Origin: Pararhodobacter sp. CCB-MM2
Lineage (GTDB): Bacteria > Pseudomonadota > Alphaproteobacteria > Rhodobacterales > Rhodobacteraceae
DNA: 64,000 bases
Direction of reading: 5' to 3'
NCBI RefSeq assembly: GCF_001691415.1
Contig: NZ_LRRR01000002.1
Coordinates: forward strand, 248,001-312,000
The position numbers and the translations under genes are program-made. Each line of letters opens with the position of its first letter. Within the stretch, counting starts at the first letter, position 1. Of the stretch, positions 7,999-18,400 are shown piece after piece. Below the pieces are notes generated by a model. It saw only the letters and a list, made by a program, of their open reading frames with translations. It was not told where the DNA came from and ran no database searches.

Positions 7999-10113
7999 AT
8001 GACACAGCGCCGCTCACCTTCCCGCCCCATCGCCGCCGGCCTGTCCGGCTCTACCGCCCTTGCCTTGATCGCCACGCTGGCGATGGCCCCGCTGCCTGCC
8101 GCCGCGCAAGAGGGGGGCAGCGTCTTCCAGCACCTCGGCCGGATCATCCTTCGGGGCGAGGGCCTTGTGCGTCGGATCGAAAGCACCGCGGCCTCGGCCG
8201 AACTGGTCGATCAAGATGAGATCGAGGGCCTCGCCCCCGCCACGACCGTGACCGAGGCGATCTCGGACGTGCCGAATGTCCTGACCTATGGGGCCTCGGG
8301 CGTCGCGCCGACGATCCGGGGACAGGACACGCAGGGCCCGTCCACCGGGGCGCTGGCCTTTTTCGGCGGCACCACGCCGCGCGCCAGCATCGTTCAGGAT
8401 GGCCGGGTGCTGAACTACAACGAATATGTCTACGGCGGCTCCAATGCCTGGGACGTCGAGGGGATCGAGGTCTATCGCGGTCCGCAGACCATCGCCCAAG
8501 GGGCCAACAGCATTGCCGGCGCGGTCATCGTCCATTCGAACCGCCCCAGCTTCACGCGGGAAGGCGCCGTGCGGGCCGAGGTCGGCACCAACGGTGCGCG
8601 GCGCCTGTCCTTCGCCTATTCCGACGCCCTGTCCGAGGATCTGGCCTACCGCATCGCGGTCGATCGCAGCCAGCGCGACAATGTGGTGACCTATTCGAAC
8701 CCCGCCTTCACACAGCGCGACCACATCGACACCGACATCATGAGCCAGACCGCCCGGGCGAGCCTGCTCTGGCGTCCGGCAGATATCGACGGGCTTGAGG
8801 TGCAGCTCACCTTCTCGCACAGCCGGTCGAGCCGCCCGACCTCGGAAGCGGCGATGGCGCCGTTCGAGGATCTGGTGAATACCGGCACCTCCATGCCCGT
8901 TTTCGAGAACGAGAATGCCAGCGCCACCTTGGCCATCACGCAGGATTTCGGCACCGGCTGGGTGCTGAGTTCGACCACGGTTCTGTCGCGCACGCAGACC
9001 AACCGGCTAACCTATCCCTATACCGTCGGCTCTGCTGACATCGACGCCGACAATGTCTCGAACGAGACGCGGCTGACCTTCGGCGAGGACGGCGATCCGG
9101 TGTTCGGCACGATGGGGGTCTACCTCAACGGGACGGATCAGGTGGACTATCTCTACAGCGGTTATGAATCGCTGTTCGACGACCGTCGTCGGTCGGCCGG
9201 GGTGTTCGGCGAGGTCACCGTCGAACTGGGCGACCGCTGGTCGCTGGGCGCAGGCCTGCGCTATCAGCGCGACGAGATCCAGCGCTCGGGCACGGCTTAT
9301 ATCGGCTCGCCGGCGATCTATGGGGATGCGGCGGTCGACTTCGACGCGACTTACGACGCCTGGCTGCCCCGCGTCTCCCTGGCCTATGAGGTCAACGAGG
9401 GGCTGACCCTCGGTGGTCTGGTCAGCCGAGGCTACAATCCGGGCGGGGTGACGCTGAACTTCACCACCGGGCAATACGTTGAATATGCGCCGGAATATCT
9501 GACCAACTACGAGCTGTTCGCGCGGGCGAACCTGCTGGGCGGGGCGCTGCGTCTGAACGCCAACCTGTTCCAGATGGACATGACCGACGCGCAGCGCTTC
9601 GTCGCCGTGAACGTGGCCGGCACGCCGCAATCCTATACCGTGAACGCCGAGCGCGCCCGCTCGCGCGGGTTCGAGATGTCGGCGGATTGGGATGTGAGCG
9701 ATCGCTTCCGCATGAACGCCGGTGTCGGTCTGCTGCAGACCGAATTCCTCGAGTTCAGCGCGTTGCCCGCCCGGGTCGGCAATGCCTTCGCAATGGCGCC
9801 GGAATACACGCTGACCCTCGGCGCGAGCTACGAATTTGCCAATGGTCTGACGCTGTCGGGTCAGGTCCGGCATGTGGCCGGCTACTTCTCCGAGGATGCG
9901 AACAGCACCGCCTATGAGATCGAACCGCTGACGCTGGCCAACCTGCGGCTGGATTATGAGATGCGCAACGGCATGACCGTCTACGGCTATGTCAGCAACG
10001 TCTTCGACGTCCGCCAACCGACCTATCTGCAGATGAACCGGGTGATCGGCGGGCTTGAGGGTTACATGACCCGCCCGCGCGAAATCGGCATCGGCCTCAG
10101 CTACACGTTCTGA
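7999..10113 (+). CDS. TonB-dependent outer-membrane receptor
   Basis: A 704-residue receptor with an N-terminal signal peptide (hydrophobic core ALALIATLAMAPLPAAAQ). The plug domain follows: IESTAASAELVDQDEI, EAISDVPNVLTYG, TIRGQDTQGP, GIEVYRGPQTIAQGANSIAGAV. The remainder is a 22-strand-type barrel ending in the terminal IGLSYTF with C-terminal phenylalanine. It imports ferric siderophores or similar ligands using TonB energy. A siderophore-type ABC importer lies just downstream on the other strand, and the IclR regulator just upstream. No separate N-terminal signalling domain is present, so it is not a FecA-type transducer. Ligand not predictable. Confidence 0.93.
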   Translation: MTQRRSPSRPIAAGLSGSTALALIATLAMAPLPAAAQEGGSVFQHLGRIILRGEGLVRRIESTAASAELVDQDEIEGLAPATTVTEAISDVPNVLTYGASGVAPTIRGQDTQGPSTGALAFFGGTTPRASIVQDGRVLNYNEYVYGGSNAWDVEGIEVYRGPQTIAQGANSIAGAVIVHSNRPSFTREGAVRAEVGTNGARRLSFAYSDALSEDLAYRIAVDRSQRDNVVTYSNPAFTQRDHIDTDIMSQTARASLLWRPADIDGLEVQLTFSHSRSSRPTSEAAMAPFEDLVNTGTSMPVFENENASATLAITQDFGTGWVLSSTTVLSRTQTNRLTYPYTVGSADIDADNVSNETRLTFGEDGDPVFGTMGVYLNGTDQVDYLYSGYESLFDDRRRSAGVFGEVTVELGDRWSLGAGLRYQRDEIQRSGTAYIGSPAIYGDAAVDFDATYDAWLPRVSLAYEVNEGLTLGGLVSRGYNPGGVTLNFTTGQYVEYAPEYLTNYELFARANLLGGALRLNANLFQMDMTDAQRFVAVNVAGTPQSYTVNAERARSRGFEMSADWDVSDRFRMNAGVGLLQTEFLEFSALPARVGNAFAMAPEYTLTLGASYEFANGLTLSGQVRHVAGYFSEDANSTAYEIEPLTLANLRLDYEMRNGMTVYGYVSNVFDVRQPTYLQMNRVIGGLEGYMTRPREIGIGLSYTF

Positions 10114-10131
10114 GCCCGGTCATAGCGAAAG

Positions 10132-10159
10132 AAACGGCCCGCCATTGTGCGGGCCGTTT
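10132..10159. terminator. bidirectional intrinsic terminator hairpin
   Basis: A perfect 11-bp stem AAACGGCCCGC / GCGGGCCGTTT with a six-base loop (CATTGT) lies between the converging TonB receptor and ABC binding-protein genes. The A/T flanks on both sides suit termination in both directions, although the T-runs are short. Confidence 0.85.
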
Positions 10160-10170
10160 GTCGTTGGGGG

Positions 10171-11130
10171 TCAGTGGCTGTCGGCCCAGTCGGCAACCGC
10201 CTCGACCATGTGTTCGGCGGCGGCGACGGAGGGCGTCGCGACCAGCGCCGCGTCGAGGAAGATCACCCGATCCTCGCGCACCGGACGCAGGAAACGATCC
10301 CAGCCCGGCACGACGCGGTCCAGCGCCGCGCGCACCGCGCCCTCGTCCCGTTGCGCCTCGCCATAGCTGCCAAGCACGATCAACAGATCCGGGTTCAGCC
10401 GCAGGAAAACCTCGGTCGAGATCGGCGCCATGAAATTCGACCCCGGTCCGCTGAAGGCCCCGGCCTCGTCCAGCGTGGCGCGGTCGTAGCCCAGATCGGC
10501 CATCGCCTCGACAAGGCCCGAGGCCGTGCCGACCGCGCCGATCTGATCCGCGACCAGAACCGCCAGATAGGTGCCGCCCTCCAGCCGGGGCCGCAGGGCC
10601 TCGACCTGCGCGTGATAGCTGTCGAGCCGCGCCTGCAACTCGGCCTCATGCCCGGTGACGGCGGCGAGGTCGCGGATCACCTCGATCCCCTCCGCCCGGC
10701 CGGTCCCGACATTCTGGACATAGACCGGCGCGATGGTGGCGAGACGGTCCACCATGTCGAGGTTGTATTCGGTGGCGATGATCAGATCGGGCGCGAGGCT
10801 GCGCAGGCGCTCCAGATCCGGGGCGCCGGTCGGACCGATGCCCGAGGGCAGTTGTGCCGGCGCGCGATCTCCCAGCACGAGCGGCACGAAGTCGAAGCCG
10901 GCGTAATTGGTGCCGTCCTCGGCCCGCCCATAGGCGCCGATCACCGGGGCGCCAATATCCAGCAGCGGCACGCCGACCAACGGGTCATGCATCACCACCA
11001 ACCGTTCGGCGCGGTCGGGCAGGGTGACGCTGCGCCCGGCGTCGTCGGTGACATCGTGACTTTGCGACAGGGCAGGGGTGGCGGCAGCAAGAGCCAGCAG
11101 GCTCAGCGTGGCGAGAAAGCGGTTGCGCAT
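10171..11130 (-). CDS. siderophore-type ABC transporter substrate-binding protein
   Basis: A 319-residue periplasmic binding protein of the FecB/BtuF class. Signal peptide MRNRFLATLSLLALAAATPALSQ leads to the typical HDVTDDAGRSVTLPDRAERLVV start and RLRSLAPDLIIATEYN motif. The ATG at 11130 is preferred over that at 11136 because GGAG sits six bases ahead of it and directly abuts the upstream ATG. It is transcribed last in a four-gene importer operon (ATPase, two permeases, binding protein). It delivers a chelate, most likely a ferric siderophore taken up by the neighbouring TonB receptor, to the permease pair. Confidence 0.9.
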   Translation of the reverse strand: MRNRFLATLSLLALAAATPALSQSHDVTDDAGRSVTLPDRAERLVVMHDPLVGVPLLDIGAPVIGAYGRAEDGTNYAGFDFVPLVLGDRAPAQLPSGIGPTGAPDLERLRSLAPDLIIATEYNLDMVDRLATIAPVYVQNVGTGRAEGIEVIRDLAAVTGHEAELQARLDSYHAQVEALRPRLEGGTYLAVLVADQIGAVGTASGLVEAMADLGYDRATLDEAGAFSGPGSNFMAPISTEVFLRLNPDLLIVLGSYGEAQRDEGAVRAALDRVVPGWDRFLRPVREDRVIFLDAALVATPSVAAAEHMVEAVADWADSH

Positions 11131-11143
11131 CGGCATCTCCGGT

Positions 11144-12163
11144 TCAGGAACGCGCGGCGGCGAATTGGCGCAGCCGCAGAAGGATGAGGAAGGCGGGCAC
11201 GCCGACGACGGACAGGGTCAGCCCGATCGACATGACCAACCCCGGCTCCAACCCGCGCGAGAGGACATCGGCCCCCAGCACCAGCACGCTGCCGGTCAGC
11301 CCCGCCAGCGTCAGCCGTGCCCGCCCTGACGCGCCGGTCATCGCACCCGCAAGGTTCGGCGCCATCACGCCGAGGAAAGCCAGCGGTCCGACCCATTGCA
11401 GCGCCGCCGCGCTGAGGCTGACCGCGGCCAGCATCACCCCCAACCGCAGCAGCGGCACCGGCAGGCCAAGGGTCGCGGCGCGCTCGTCGCCCAGAACCAG
11501 CACCGACAGGCCCGGTCCCAGCATGACCAGCGCGGGCAGGGCCAGTGCGGCCCAAGGCCCGAAGGTGGCGATGCTGTCCCAACTGGCGCGAAACAGCGAT
11601 CCCGCCATCCATTGCGCCAACATCGTCGAGGCCTCGGGCGGGGCATAGAGCATCAGGATCGTCGCCGCCGAGGACAGGGTGCTTTCCATCCCCAGCCCCA
11701 GCAACAACAGGCCCAGACCCTCGGCCCGTCCGGCCAGTGCCATCAGCAATCCCGCCACCGCCATGCCGCCGCAGACGGCCATCGGCGTGATCCAACCGGC
11801 TGGAAGACCGGGCGCAAGGACGAGGCACAGAAGCAGCACCAACATCGCGCCTTGGGAGAGACCCAGAAGGCCCGGATCCGCCAGCGGATTGCGCACCATG
11901 CCCTGCAACAGCGCGCCGGACAGGGCGACCGCGAACCCGGCCATTGCCCCCATCACCACGCGGGGCAGGCGGACTTCCCACAGGGCGAAGCTCTGGTCGT
12001 CGCTCAAGGGGCCAAGCAGGGCGGACAGGGGCAGCGATTGGTGGCCCAACGTGACCGAAGCGAGCGCCAGCACCAGCGCCGCCACCGTCAAGCCCAGCCC
12101 GGCCGAGAGGTCGATCACCCGCACAGTGCCGAGCCGCCGATGGCCGTCCAACCCCCGCCGCAT
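11144..12163 (-). CDS. FecCD-family ABC transporter permease
   Basis: A 339-residue membrane protein with the FecCD signatures RLPRVVMGAMAGFAVALSGALLQGM, RNPLADPGLLGLSQGA and VGPLAFLGVMAPNLA. The ATG at 12163 (MRRGLDG) overlaps the stop of the other permease as TGATG; the open frame extends 45 codons further upstream, but that would be entirely within the partner gene. With the second permease it forms a heterodimeric channel, as in FecCD or FepDG. Confidence 0.9.
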   Translation of the reverse strand: MRRGLDGHRRLGTVRVIDLSAGLGLTVAALVLALASVTLGHQSLPLSALLGPLSDDQSFALWEVRLPRVVMGAMAGFAVALSGALLQGMVRNPLADPGLLGLSQGAMLVLLLCLVLAPGLPAGWITPMAVCGGMAVAGLLMALAGRAEGLGLLLLGLGMESTLSSAATILMLYAPPEASTMLAQWMAGSLFRASWDSIATFGPWAALALPALVMLGPGLSVLVLGDERAATLGLPVPLLRLGVMLAAVSLSAAALQWVGPLAFLGVMAPNLAGAMTGASGRARLTLAGLTGSVLVLGADVLSRGLEPGLVMSIGLTLSVVGVPAFLILLRLRQFAAARS

Positions 12164-13158
12164 CACGCTGCTCTCCGCAGGTACAGCCGGTGGACGATCA
12201 GCACGAAAACCAACCCGCCCAGCAGGTCCAGAACCACGCCGGTATGGGTGACAAAGGGCAGGAAAGCGCGCCGTGCCACAAGGTCGGCCAACAGGCACAG
12301 GCTTGCGTCCAGCAAAGCCGCGACCGGCACCAGCCGTGGCAGAGAGGCCCCGGCCATGGCGCGCGCCAGATGCGGCACGACCAGCCCGAGGAACGCGATC
12401 GGCCCGCTGACCGCCACCGCCGAACCGGCGGCCACGGCAACGCCCGCCAGTGCCAAGCGCGTGACGAGGGGCACATTGACCCCGGCCGAAGCCGCTTTCT
12501 CGGGGCCCAGCAGGATCAGGGACAGCGGCCGTGACAGGCTCCAGAGCATCAGCAGCGCCAAGGCCGTGATCCAGCCGGTATCCGCCAGCCGCGCGACATG
12601 GGCGTGGTTCACATTGCCGGTGATCCAGGCGAGGAATTCCTGACGTCGCAAGGGCTCGGCCAGCAGCAGCGCCTGCACCAAACCGCCCAACAACATCGCG
12701 ACCAGCGCGCCCGACAGGATCAGCGCCGCGCCGCGCGGGTCGCGCGACAGGCCCACGCTACGGGCGACGGCGAGGGTCAGCGCGGGGCCGGCCAGCGCCC
12801 CGGCCAAGGCGGCCCAGCCCTGCGCGCGGGGCGCAAGGCCGAAGATCAGCGCCCCGGCGACCAGCCCGAAGGCCGCGCCCGCGTTGATCCCCAAGGTGGT
12901 GGGCGAGGCCAGCGGATTGCGCGTCAAGCCTTGCAGCACGACGCCCGACACCGCCATGGCCGCGCCGATCTGCAAGGCCATCAGCGCCCGGGGCAGGCGC
13001 TGGGTCAGCAGGATCAAGTGATCGAGGCTGTCCGGGTCCGGTGCCACCAAGGCGCCGATCACCAGTCCCGGCCCCATGACCTCGCTGCCGATGGCCAGCG
13101 AGGCGGCGAAACTCATCGCGCACAGCAGCGCCGACAGGGGCAGGGCGAAGCGGGTCAC
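12163..13158 (-). CDS. FecCD-family ABC transporter permease
   Basis: A permease of about 331 residues with RLPRALMALQIGAAMAVSGVVLQG, RNPLASPTTLGINAGA and GPIAFLGLVVPHLAR. The GTG at 13158 overlaps the ATPase stop as GTGA, matching the coupling seen throughout this operon; another GTG at 13185 would add nine residues and overlap the ATPase by 31 nt. Neither start has a good Shine-Dalgarno, as expected for coupled translation. It pairs with the next permease to form the inner-membrane channel for the iron-chelate importer. Confidence 0.88.
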   Translation of the reverse strand: MTRFALPLSALLCAMSFAASLAIGSEVMGPGLVIGALVAPDPDSLDHLILLTQRLPRALMALQIGAAMAVSGVVLQGLTRNPLASPTTLGINAGAAFGLVAGALIFGLAPRAQGWAALAGALAGPALTLAVARSVGLSRDPRGAALILSGALVAMLLGGLVQALLLAEPLRRQEFLAWITGNVNHAHVARLADTGWITALALLMLWSLSRPLSLILLGPEKAASAGVNVPLVTRLALAGVAVAAGSAVAVSGPIAFLGLVVPHLARAMAGASLPRLVPVAALLDASLCLLADLVARRAFLPFVTHTGVVLDLLGGLVFVLIVHRLYLRRAA

Positions 13159-13973
13159 GGATGGGCGGGGATTTCGGGAACGCACAGCAGGCGCGCGCCA
13201 TGGGGCAGGATCTCGACCTGCATATCGAAGGCCTGCGCGATCCGCTCGGAGGACAGCACCTCGGCCGGTCGGCCCTGTGCAATGACGTGACCGTCGCGCA
13301 GCATGACCAGCCGGTCGGCGAAGGCACCGGCGAGGTTGAGATCGTGCAACACGACGACGACGCGTTGCCCCTGCCGATGCGCCAGATCGCGCAGCAACGC
13401 GAGGATGGCGTATTGATAGCGCGGGTCAAGGTGGTTGACGGGCTCGTCCAGCATGAGCGTGTCGGCTTGCTGTGCCAGCGCCAGTGCGATGAACGCCCGT
13501 TGCCGCTGCCCACCGGAGAGGCTGTTCACCGGGCGCGCGGCGTGCTCGGTCAGGCCGACTGTCTCCAGCGCGCGGGCGAAGGCCTGTTCCTGCGCCGCAG
13601 CCTGCGAGGGCAGGAATCCTGACAGAAGCGAGCGGCGGGAATGGCCGGCCAGCGCCACCATCTCGGCCAGTGTCAGATAGTCGGGGCAGGTGGTCTCCTG
13701 CGGCATCCAGGCGATCCGCCGCGCCCGTTCGCGCCGGCTCATCCCGGCGAGAGGACGACCCTCCAGCGCCACCATGCCGGACGTCGTCTCCACAAGCCCC
13801 ATCACCGCACGCAGCAGGGTCGATTTTCCGCAACCGTTTGGCCCCAGCAGGGCTGTCAGCTCGCCCGCTGCGAAGCCGGTGTCGATCCGATGCAGGACCG
13901 GGCGGCGGCCCAGCGTCACGCTCAATTCCCTTACCTCAAGCACGCTCGCCCCGCCTGCCGTCTCGCTTCGCAT
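13155..13973 (-). CDS. siderophore ABC transporter ATP-binding protein (FepC/FecE-like)
   Basis: A 272-residue ATPase with Walker A GPNGCGKST, signature [10 protein letters not shown], Walker B LMLDEPVNHLD and the HDLN switch. The chosen ATG at 13973 (MRSETAGG) has GGAAAG about ten bases upstream; the frame opens further to a TTG at 14024. First gene of the importer operon, with only 79 bp separating it from the divergent monooxygenase gene. Cys replaces the more usual Ser in the Walker A loop, a common neutral variant in this family. Confidence 0.9.
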   Translation of the reverse strand: MRSETAGGASVLEVRELSVTLGRRPVLHRIDTGFAAGELTALLGPNGCGKSTLLRAVMGLVETTSGMVALEGRPLAGMSRRERARRIAWMPQETTCPDYLTLAEMVALAGHSRRSLLSGFLPSQAAAQEQAFARALETVGLTEHAARPVNSLSGGQRQRAFIALALAQQADTLMLDEPVNHLDPRYQYAILALLRDLAHRQGQRVVVVLHDLNLAGAFADRLVMLRDGHVIAQGRPAEVLSSERIAQAFDMQVEILPHGARLLCVPEIPAHP

Positions 13974-14052
13974 ATCAGAATGCTTTCCGTCTTGCGGGAT
14001 AGCGCGGGCTTTCGTAAATGCCAAGTGAAATAGTAAGGATTAGGAGCGCCCG

Positions 14053-15357
14053 ATGACCTCTGCCCGGCTTTGTATTGGCATGACTCTCGCGCCGACGTGG
14101 TTGAACGGCCATGCGTGGCGGCGTCCCGACAGCGGGATCGAGCAGCTTCTCGACCTGTCCTATTTCCGCGACCTCGCCCAACGGGCCGAGGCGGCCGGCG
14201 CGGATTTCCTGTTCCGACCCGACACGCTGTTTCACCCCAACCTCGCCAATGGTCCGGGTGGTGGGGCCGGCGGGCTGGACCCGACACTGCTGATGACGGC
14301 ACTGGCGGGCGCGACGACGCGGATCAACCTGCTGACGACGATCTCGGCCACCTTCCTGCCGCCTTGGTACGTGGCCCGGATGCTGATGTCGCTGAACTGG
14401 CTCAGCGGCGGCCGCATCGGATGGAACGTGGTCACCGCGCTGGACGGGCATCGCAACTTCGGGCTTGAGACCATGCCTTCGGGGGCGGAGCGCTATGAAA
14501 AGGCCGCGGAATTCCACGCGCTGGTGACACGGCTCTGGGACAGCTTCCCGGCTGAGGCCCTGCTGCAGGACCGCGAGGGGGGCCGGATCCTCGACGAGAC
14601 GCAGATCCACCCGGTCGATCACGACGGCGCGCATTTTCGCGTCGAGGGGCCGTTGAGCCTGCCCGCCATGCCCGGTAAGCGCATCCCGATTTTCCAGGCG
14701 GGTGCATCAGAGATCGGGCGCGATTTCGCCGCCCGCATCGCCGACGGTGTCTTTGCCGCAACCCCGGACCGGGACGCCGCGCAGGCCTATCGCGGTGACA
14801 TCCTGCGCCGCGCCGCGGGGCATGGGCGGGCGCAGGCGCCGAAAGTGTTGCCGGGGCTCAGCCTGTTTCTGGCCTCCAGCCGAGCCGAAGCGCAAGACCT
14901 GTTCCATGCCACCCATCGCGGCGCCGACCGCGCCCGCCGCATGGCCCGGCTGAAGCTGCTGACCGGCGTGGATTTCAGCGACTGGCCGGACGACCGTGCG
15001 GTCACCCTCGCCGACCTGCCTGCCCTGCCCGAGGGGTTGCACAGCCAGACGTCGGCGCTGCTGCTGCGGCGGATGATCGAGAGGGACCGACCGCGTCTCG
15101 ATGACCTGCTGGAGCGACCCGAGACCATCGGCTCGCCGCATTGGCAGGTGATCGGCACGCCCGACGATGCCATCGACGCCGTGCGGGATTGGCAAGCGAC
15201 AGAGGCAGCGGACGGCTTCATCGCCTTCCCGGGCGGATCGGTGGCGTGTCTGAAGCTGGTGCTGGACGAGGTCATTGCGCCGCTGGCGGATCCGGCCAGT
15301 CTTTGGGACTGTGACGCAGAACGACCCACCGGTTTCGCGGCGCTGTTTGGCGCCTGA
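14053..15357 (+). CDS. NtaA/SnaA/DszA-family FMN-dependent monooxygenase
   Basis: A 434-residue luciferase-like monooxygenase. Diagnostic segments are FRDLAQRAEAAGADFLFRPD near the N terminus, TTRINLLTTISATFLPPWYVARMLMSLNWLSGGRIGWNVVT (the family core around residues 90-130) and PIFQAGASEIGRDFAARIADGVF. AGGAG stands six bases before the ATG. Members use reduced flavin from a separate reductase to oxidise chelators such as nitrilotriacetate, sulfur compounds or antibiotics. Its position directly divergent from an iron-chelate importer makes an imported chelate a plausible substrate, by inference. No flavin reductase gene is adjacent. Confidence 0.88.
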   Translation: MTSARLCIGMTLAPTWLNGHAWRRPDSGIEQLLDLSYFRDLAQRAEAAGADFLFRPDTLFHPNLANGPGGGAGGLDPTLLMTALAGATTRINLLTTISATFLPPWYVARMLMSLNWLSGGRIGWNVVTALDGHRNFGLETMPSGAERYEKAAEFHALVTRLWDSFPAEALLQDREGGRILDETQIHPVDHDGAHFRVEGPLSLPAMPGKRIPIFQAGASEIGRDFAARIADGVFAATPDRDAAQAYRGDILRRAAGHGRAQAPKVLPGLSLFLASSRAEAQDLFHATHRGADRARRMARLKLLTGVDFSDWPDDRAVTLADLPALPEGLHSQTSALLLRRMIERDRPRLDDLLERPETIGSPHWQVIGTPDDAIDAVRDWQATEAADGFIAFPGGSVACLKLVLDEVIAPLADPASLWDCDAERPTGFAALFGA

Positions 15358-15464
15358 CTACTACCCGCAACAGGCAGGGGGGCCGGCAGGCACGGTGGTC
15401 ACGGACCACCCTACCTGCCGCTGCCATGGACGAGGTCCATTCTTTGCATGGCGAGGCGCGCCGC

Positions 15465-18400
15465 TCAGAACGAGCGGCGATACTCGATCTCCATGCCATA
15501 GCCTTCGTAGTTGGACTGGCCGATCCCGTCGTAATAACCGCTCATCGAGAACTCACCGCCCGAGCGTGTCACATGCCGGAGGCCAAGATCAATCCGCGCC
15601 CGTGTGCCGTCGACCGCAGCGCTGTTGGCCAAGGCCAGACCACTCCCCGAGCTGCGCGTATGCAGCGCGGTGATGCCGCTCTCCATCGTCCACGCGCTTT
15701 GACCCAGCAAGATCGGCCAGCGTGCGTCGAGACCAAGCTCCACCCGCGACAAGGCGATATCCTGCGCGCCGATCACATTCCCCAGACTGTCCGTATAGGC
15801 GTGCTGCCGGTCCGTGGTATGCGAGGCCGCGACGGTCGGCATCAGGGTGACATCCTGCCAGGTGATCTCGCCGGTGACGCGCACCATCGCCAGCATCCGG
15901 TTGGTGTCGAAACGGTCCGTATAGGTGCCAAAGGGGCTGATCGTGTTGCGCGTCTGGCCCCATAGCAGCCTCCCCTCGAAATAGAGCGGATGATCCGCCA
16001 GACGTCCGACCACATAAGGCCCCGCCAGCCAACCGCTGCCCTCGATCCGGCCCGCGCCGTCATTGCGGGCGACATGGTCGAACTGCAGCATCATCCCCAG
16101 ATACAGCCTGTCGTTGAGCCGGTAATGCGCGCCGGCGCTGCCGATCAGATACTCAGTATCCCCCATGGGATCGTTGCTGCGCGAGCCCCGAAGCTGCAGC
16201 CACAGCGGCAGGTCAGCGGTCAGCGCGCTCGACATGGTGCTCAGGCTGAACGTCAGGCCGTCATCGCGGGAACTGACATCCAGAGAGCCGCCACCGCAGC
16301 TGCCCTGCATGAGGCAGATTAGCCCCGGCTGGTTCGACACCAGCTGATCCGCGCGGTGCAGCATGAACCGGGCAATCTGGCCCTGCGTCTCGGCCACCGT
16401 CCGGTTCTCGATGCGCAGCACCTCGGAGGCGAGGTTGGGATTTCCGGCCAGGTCTTGGGCCGCACCCGCCGCAACCTGCAGTGTCACATCACCGCCGCCA
16501 TCGGCCCGGATGGAAGCCGTGTAAAGATCGCCCGAGCCGCTGACACCGGTGACCCGCGCGTTCTGGATCACGATGCCCCCGGCGCCGAAGCCACTGACGG
16601 GTTCGGAGAACACGACCGTGACCGAGAAGCTGGCCGCCCCCGAGAAGGCCTCGGGCGCGCCGTTCAACACCACGCTCGGCGCCGCCCCGTCGTGCACGAC
16701 GGAGATCAGGCTCGAGGCCTCCTCGTTCGCATTGCCGGCCGCATCGGTGAAGCTGCCGGCGGTGACCTGAGCGGACACGAGGCCATCCGCCAGCGGCGTG
16801 ACGATCAGCGTGTAGGTCTGCCCGGCACCGCTCAGGGTCGCGCTGGCGTTGACCAGCTGCACGGCGGCGAGGGTGAAGTCGGTCGACGGCTCGCTGAGCG
16901 TGATCACCGCGGTGTAGCTGCCGTCGGTGGGGCCGGTGAACTCCGACAGCGTGACAGTGGGCGCAGTGCCGTCGAAGGTCTCGGCGACGAGGTTCGACGC
17001 AGCGTTGCCGTTGCTCACCGCATCCATCGCCACATCCGCCGGGATCTGAACGCTGAGGGCGCCATCCGCGTCCGGCGTCAGGGTGATCGTATAGACCGAC
17101 CCGCTTCCGGCAATCGTCGCGCTGGCGTTGACCAGGGTGAGATCGGCGGCGTCGAGCCCCGTGACATCCTCGCTGAACGTGGCCGTCGTGGTGTAGACGC
17201 CCGCCACCGGGCCGGTCAGTGCGGACAGCGTGACCGTGGGCGCGGTGCCGTCGAAAGTCTCGGCGACGAGGTTCGACGCAGCGTTGCCGTTGCTCGCCGC
17301 ATCCATCGCGACGTCCGCCGGGATCTGCACGCTCAGCGCGCCATCCCCATCGGGGGTCAAGGTGATCGTGTAGACCGACCCGCTCCCGGCAATCGTGGCG
17401 CTGGCGTTAACCAGGGTGAGGTCGGCCGCGTCGAGCCCGGAGACATCCTCGCTGAACGTCGCCGTCGTGGTGTAGACGCCCGATACAGGGCCGGTCAGCG
17501 CGGACAGCACGACGGTGGGCGCAGTGCCGTCGAAAGTCTCGGCGACGAGGTTCGACGCCGCGTTGCCGTTGCTCGCCGCATCCATCGCGACATCCGCCGG
17601 GATCTGCACGCTGAGCGCGCCATCCCCATCCGGCGTCAGGGTGATCGTGTAGACCGACCCGCTGCCGGCAATCGTGGCGCTGGCGTTGACCAGGGTGAGG
17701 TCGGCCGCGTCGAGCCCGGTGACAGCCTCGCTGAACGTCGCCGTCGTGGTGTAGACACCCGCCACCGGGCCGGTCAGTGCGGACAGGACAACGGTCGGCG
17801 CAGTGCCGTCGAAGGTCGTGGTGACGAGGTTCGAGGCAGCGTTGCCGTTGCTCGCCGCATCCATCGCCACATCCGCCGGGATCTGCACGCTCAGCGCGCC
17901 ATCCGCATCGGGGGTCAGGGTGATCGTGTAGACCGACCCGCTGCCGGCAATCGTCGCGCTGGCGTTGACCAGGGTGAGGTCGGCCGCGTCGAGCCCGGTG
18001 ACATCCTCGCTGAACGTGGCCGTCGTGGTGTAGACGCCCGCCACGGGGCCGCTCAGCGCAGACAAAGTGACCGTCGGCGCGGTGCCGTCGAAGGTCTCGG
18101 CGACGAGGTTCGAAGCCGCGTTGAGGTTGCTCGCGTCATCCATCGCGACGTCCGCGGGGATCTGCACGCTCAGCGCGCCATCCCCATCCGGCGTCAGGGT
18201 GATCGTGTAGACCGACCCGCTGCCGGCAATCGTGGCGCTGGCATTGACCAAGGTGAGGTCGGCGGCGTCGAGCCCGGTGACATCCTCGCTGAACGTGGCC
18301 GTCGTGGTGTAGACGCCCGCCACGGGGCCGGTCAGTGCGGACAGGACAACGGTCGGCGCGGTGCCGTCGAAGGTCTCGGCGACGAGGTTCGAGGCCGCGT

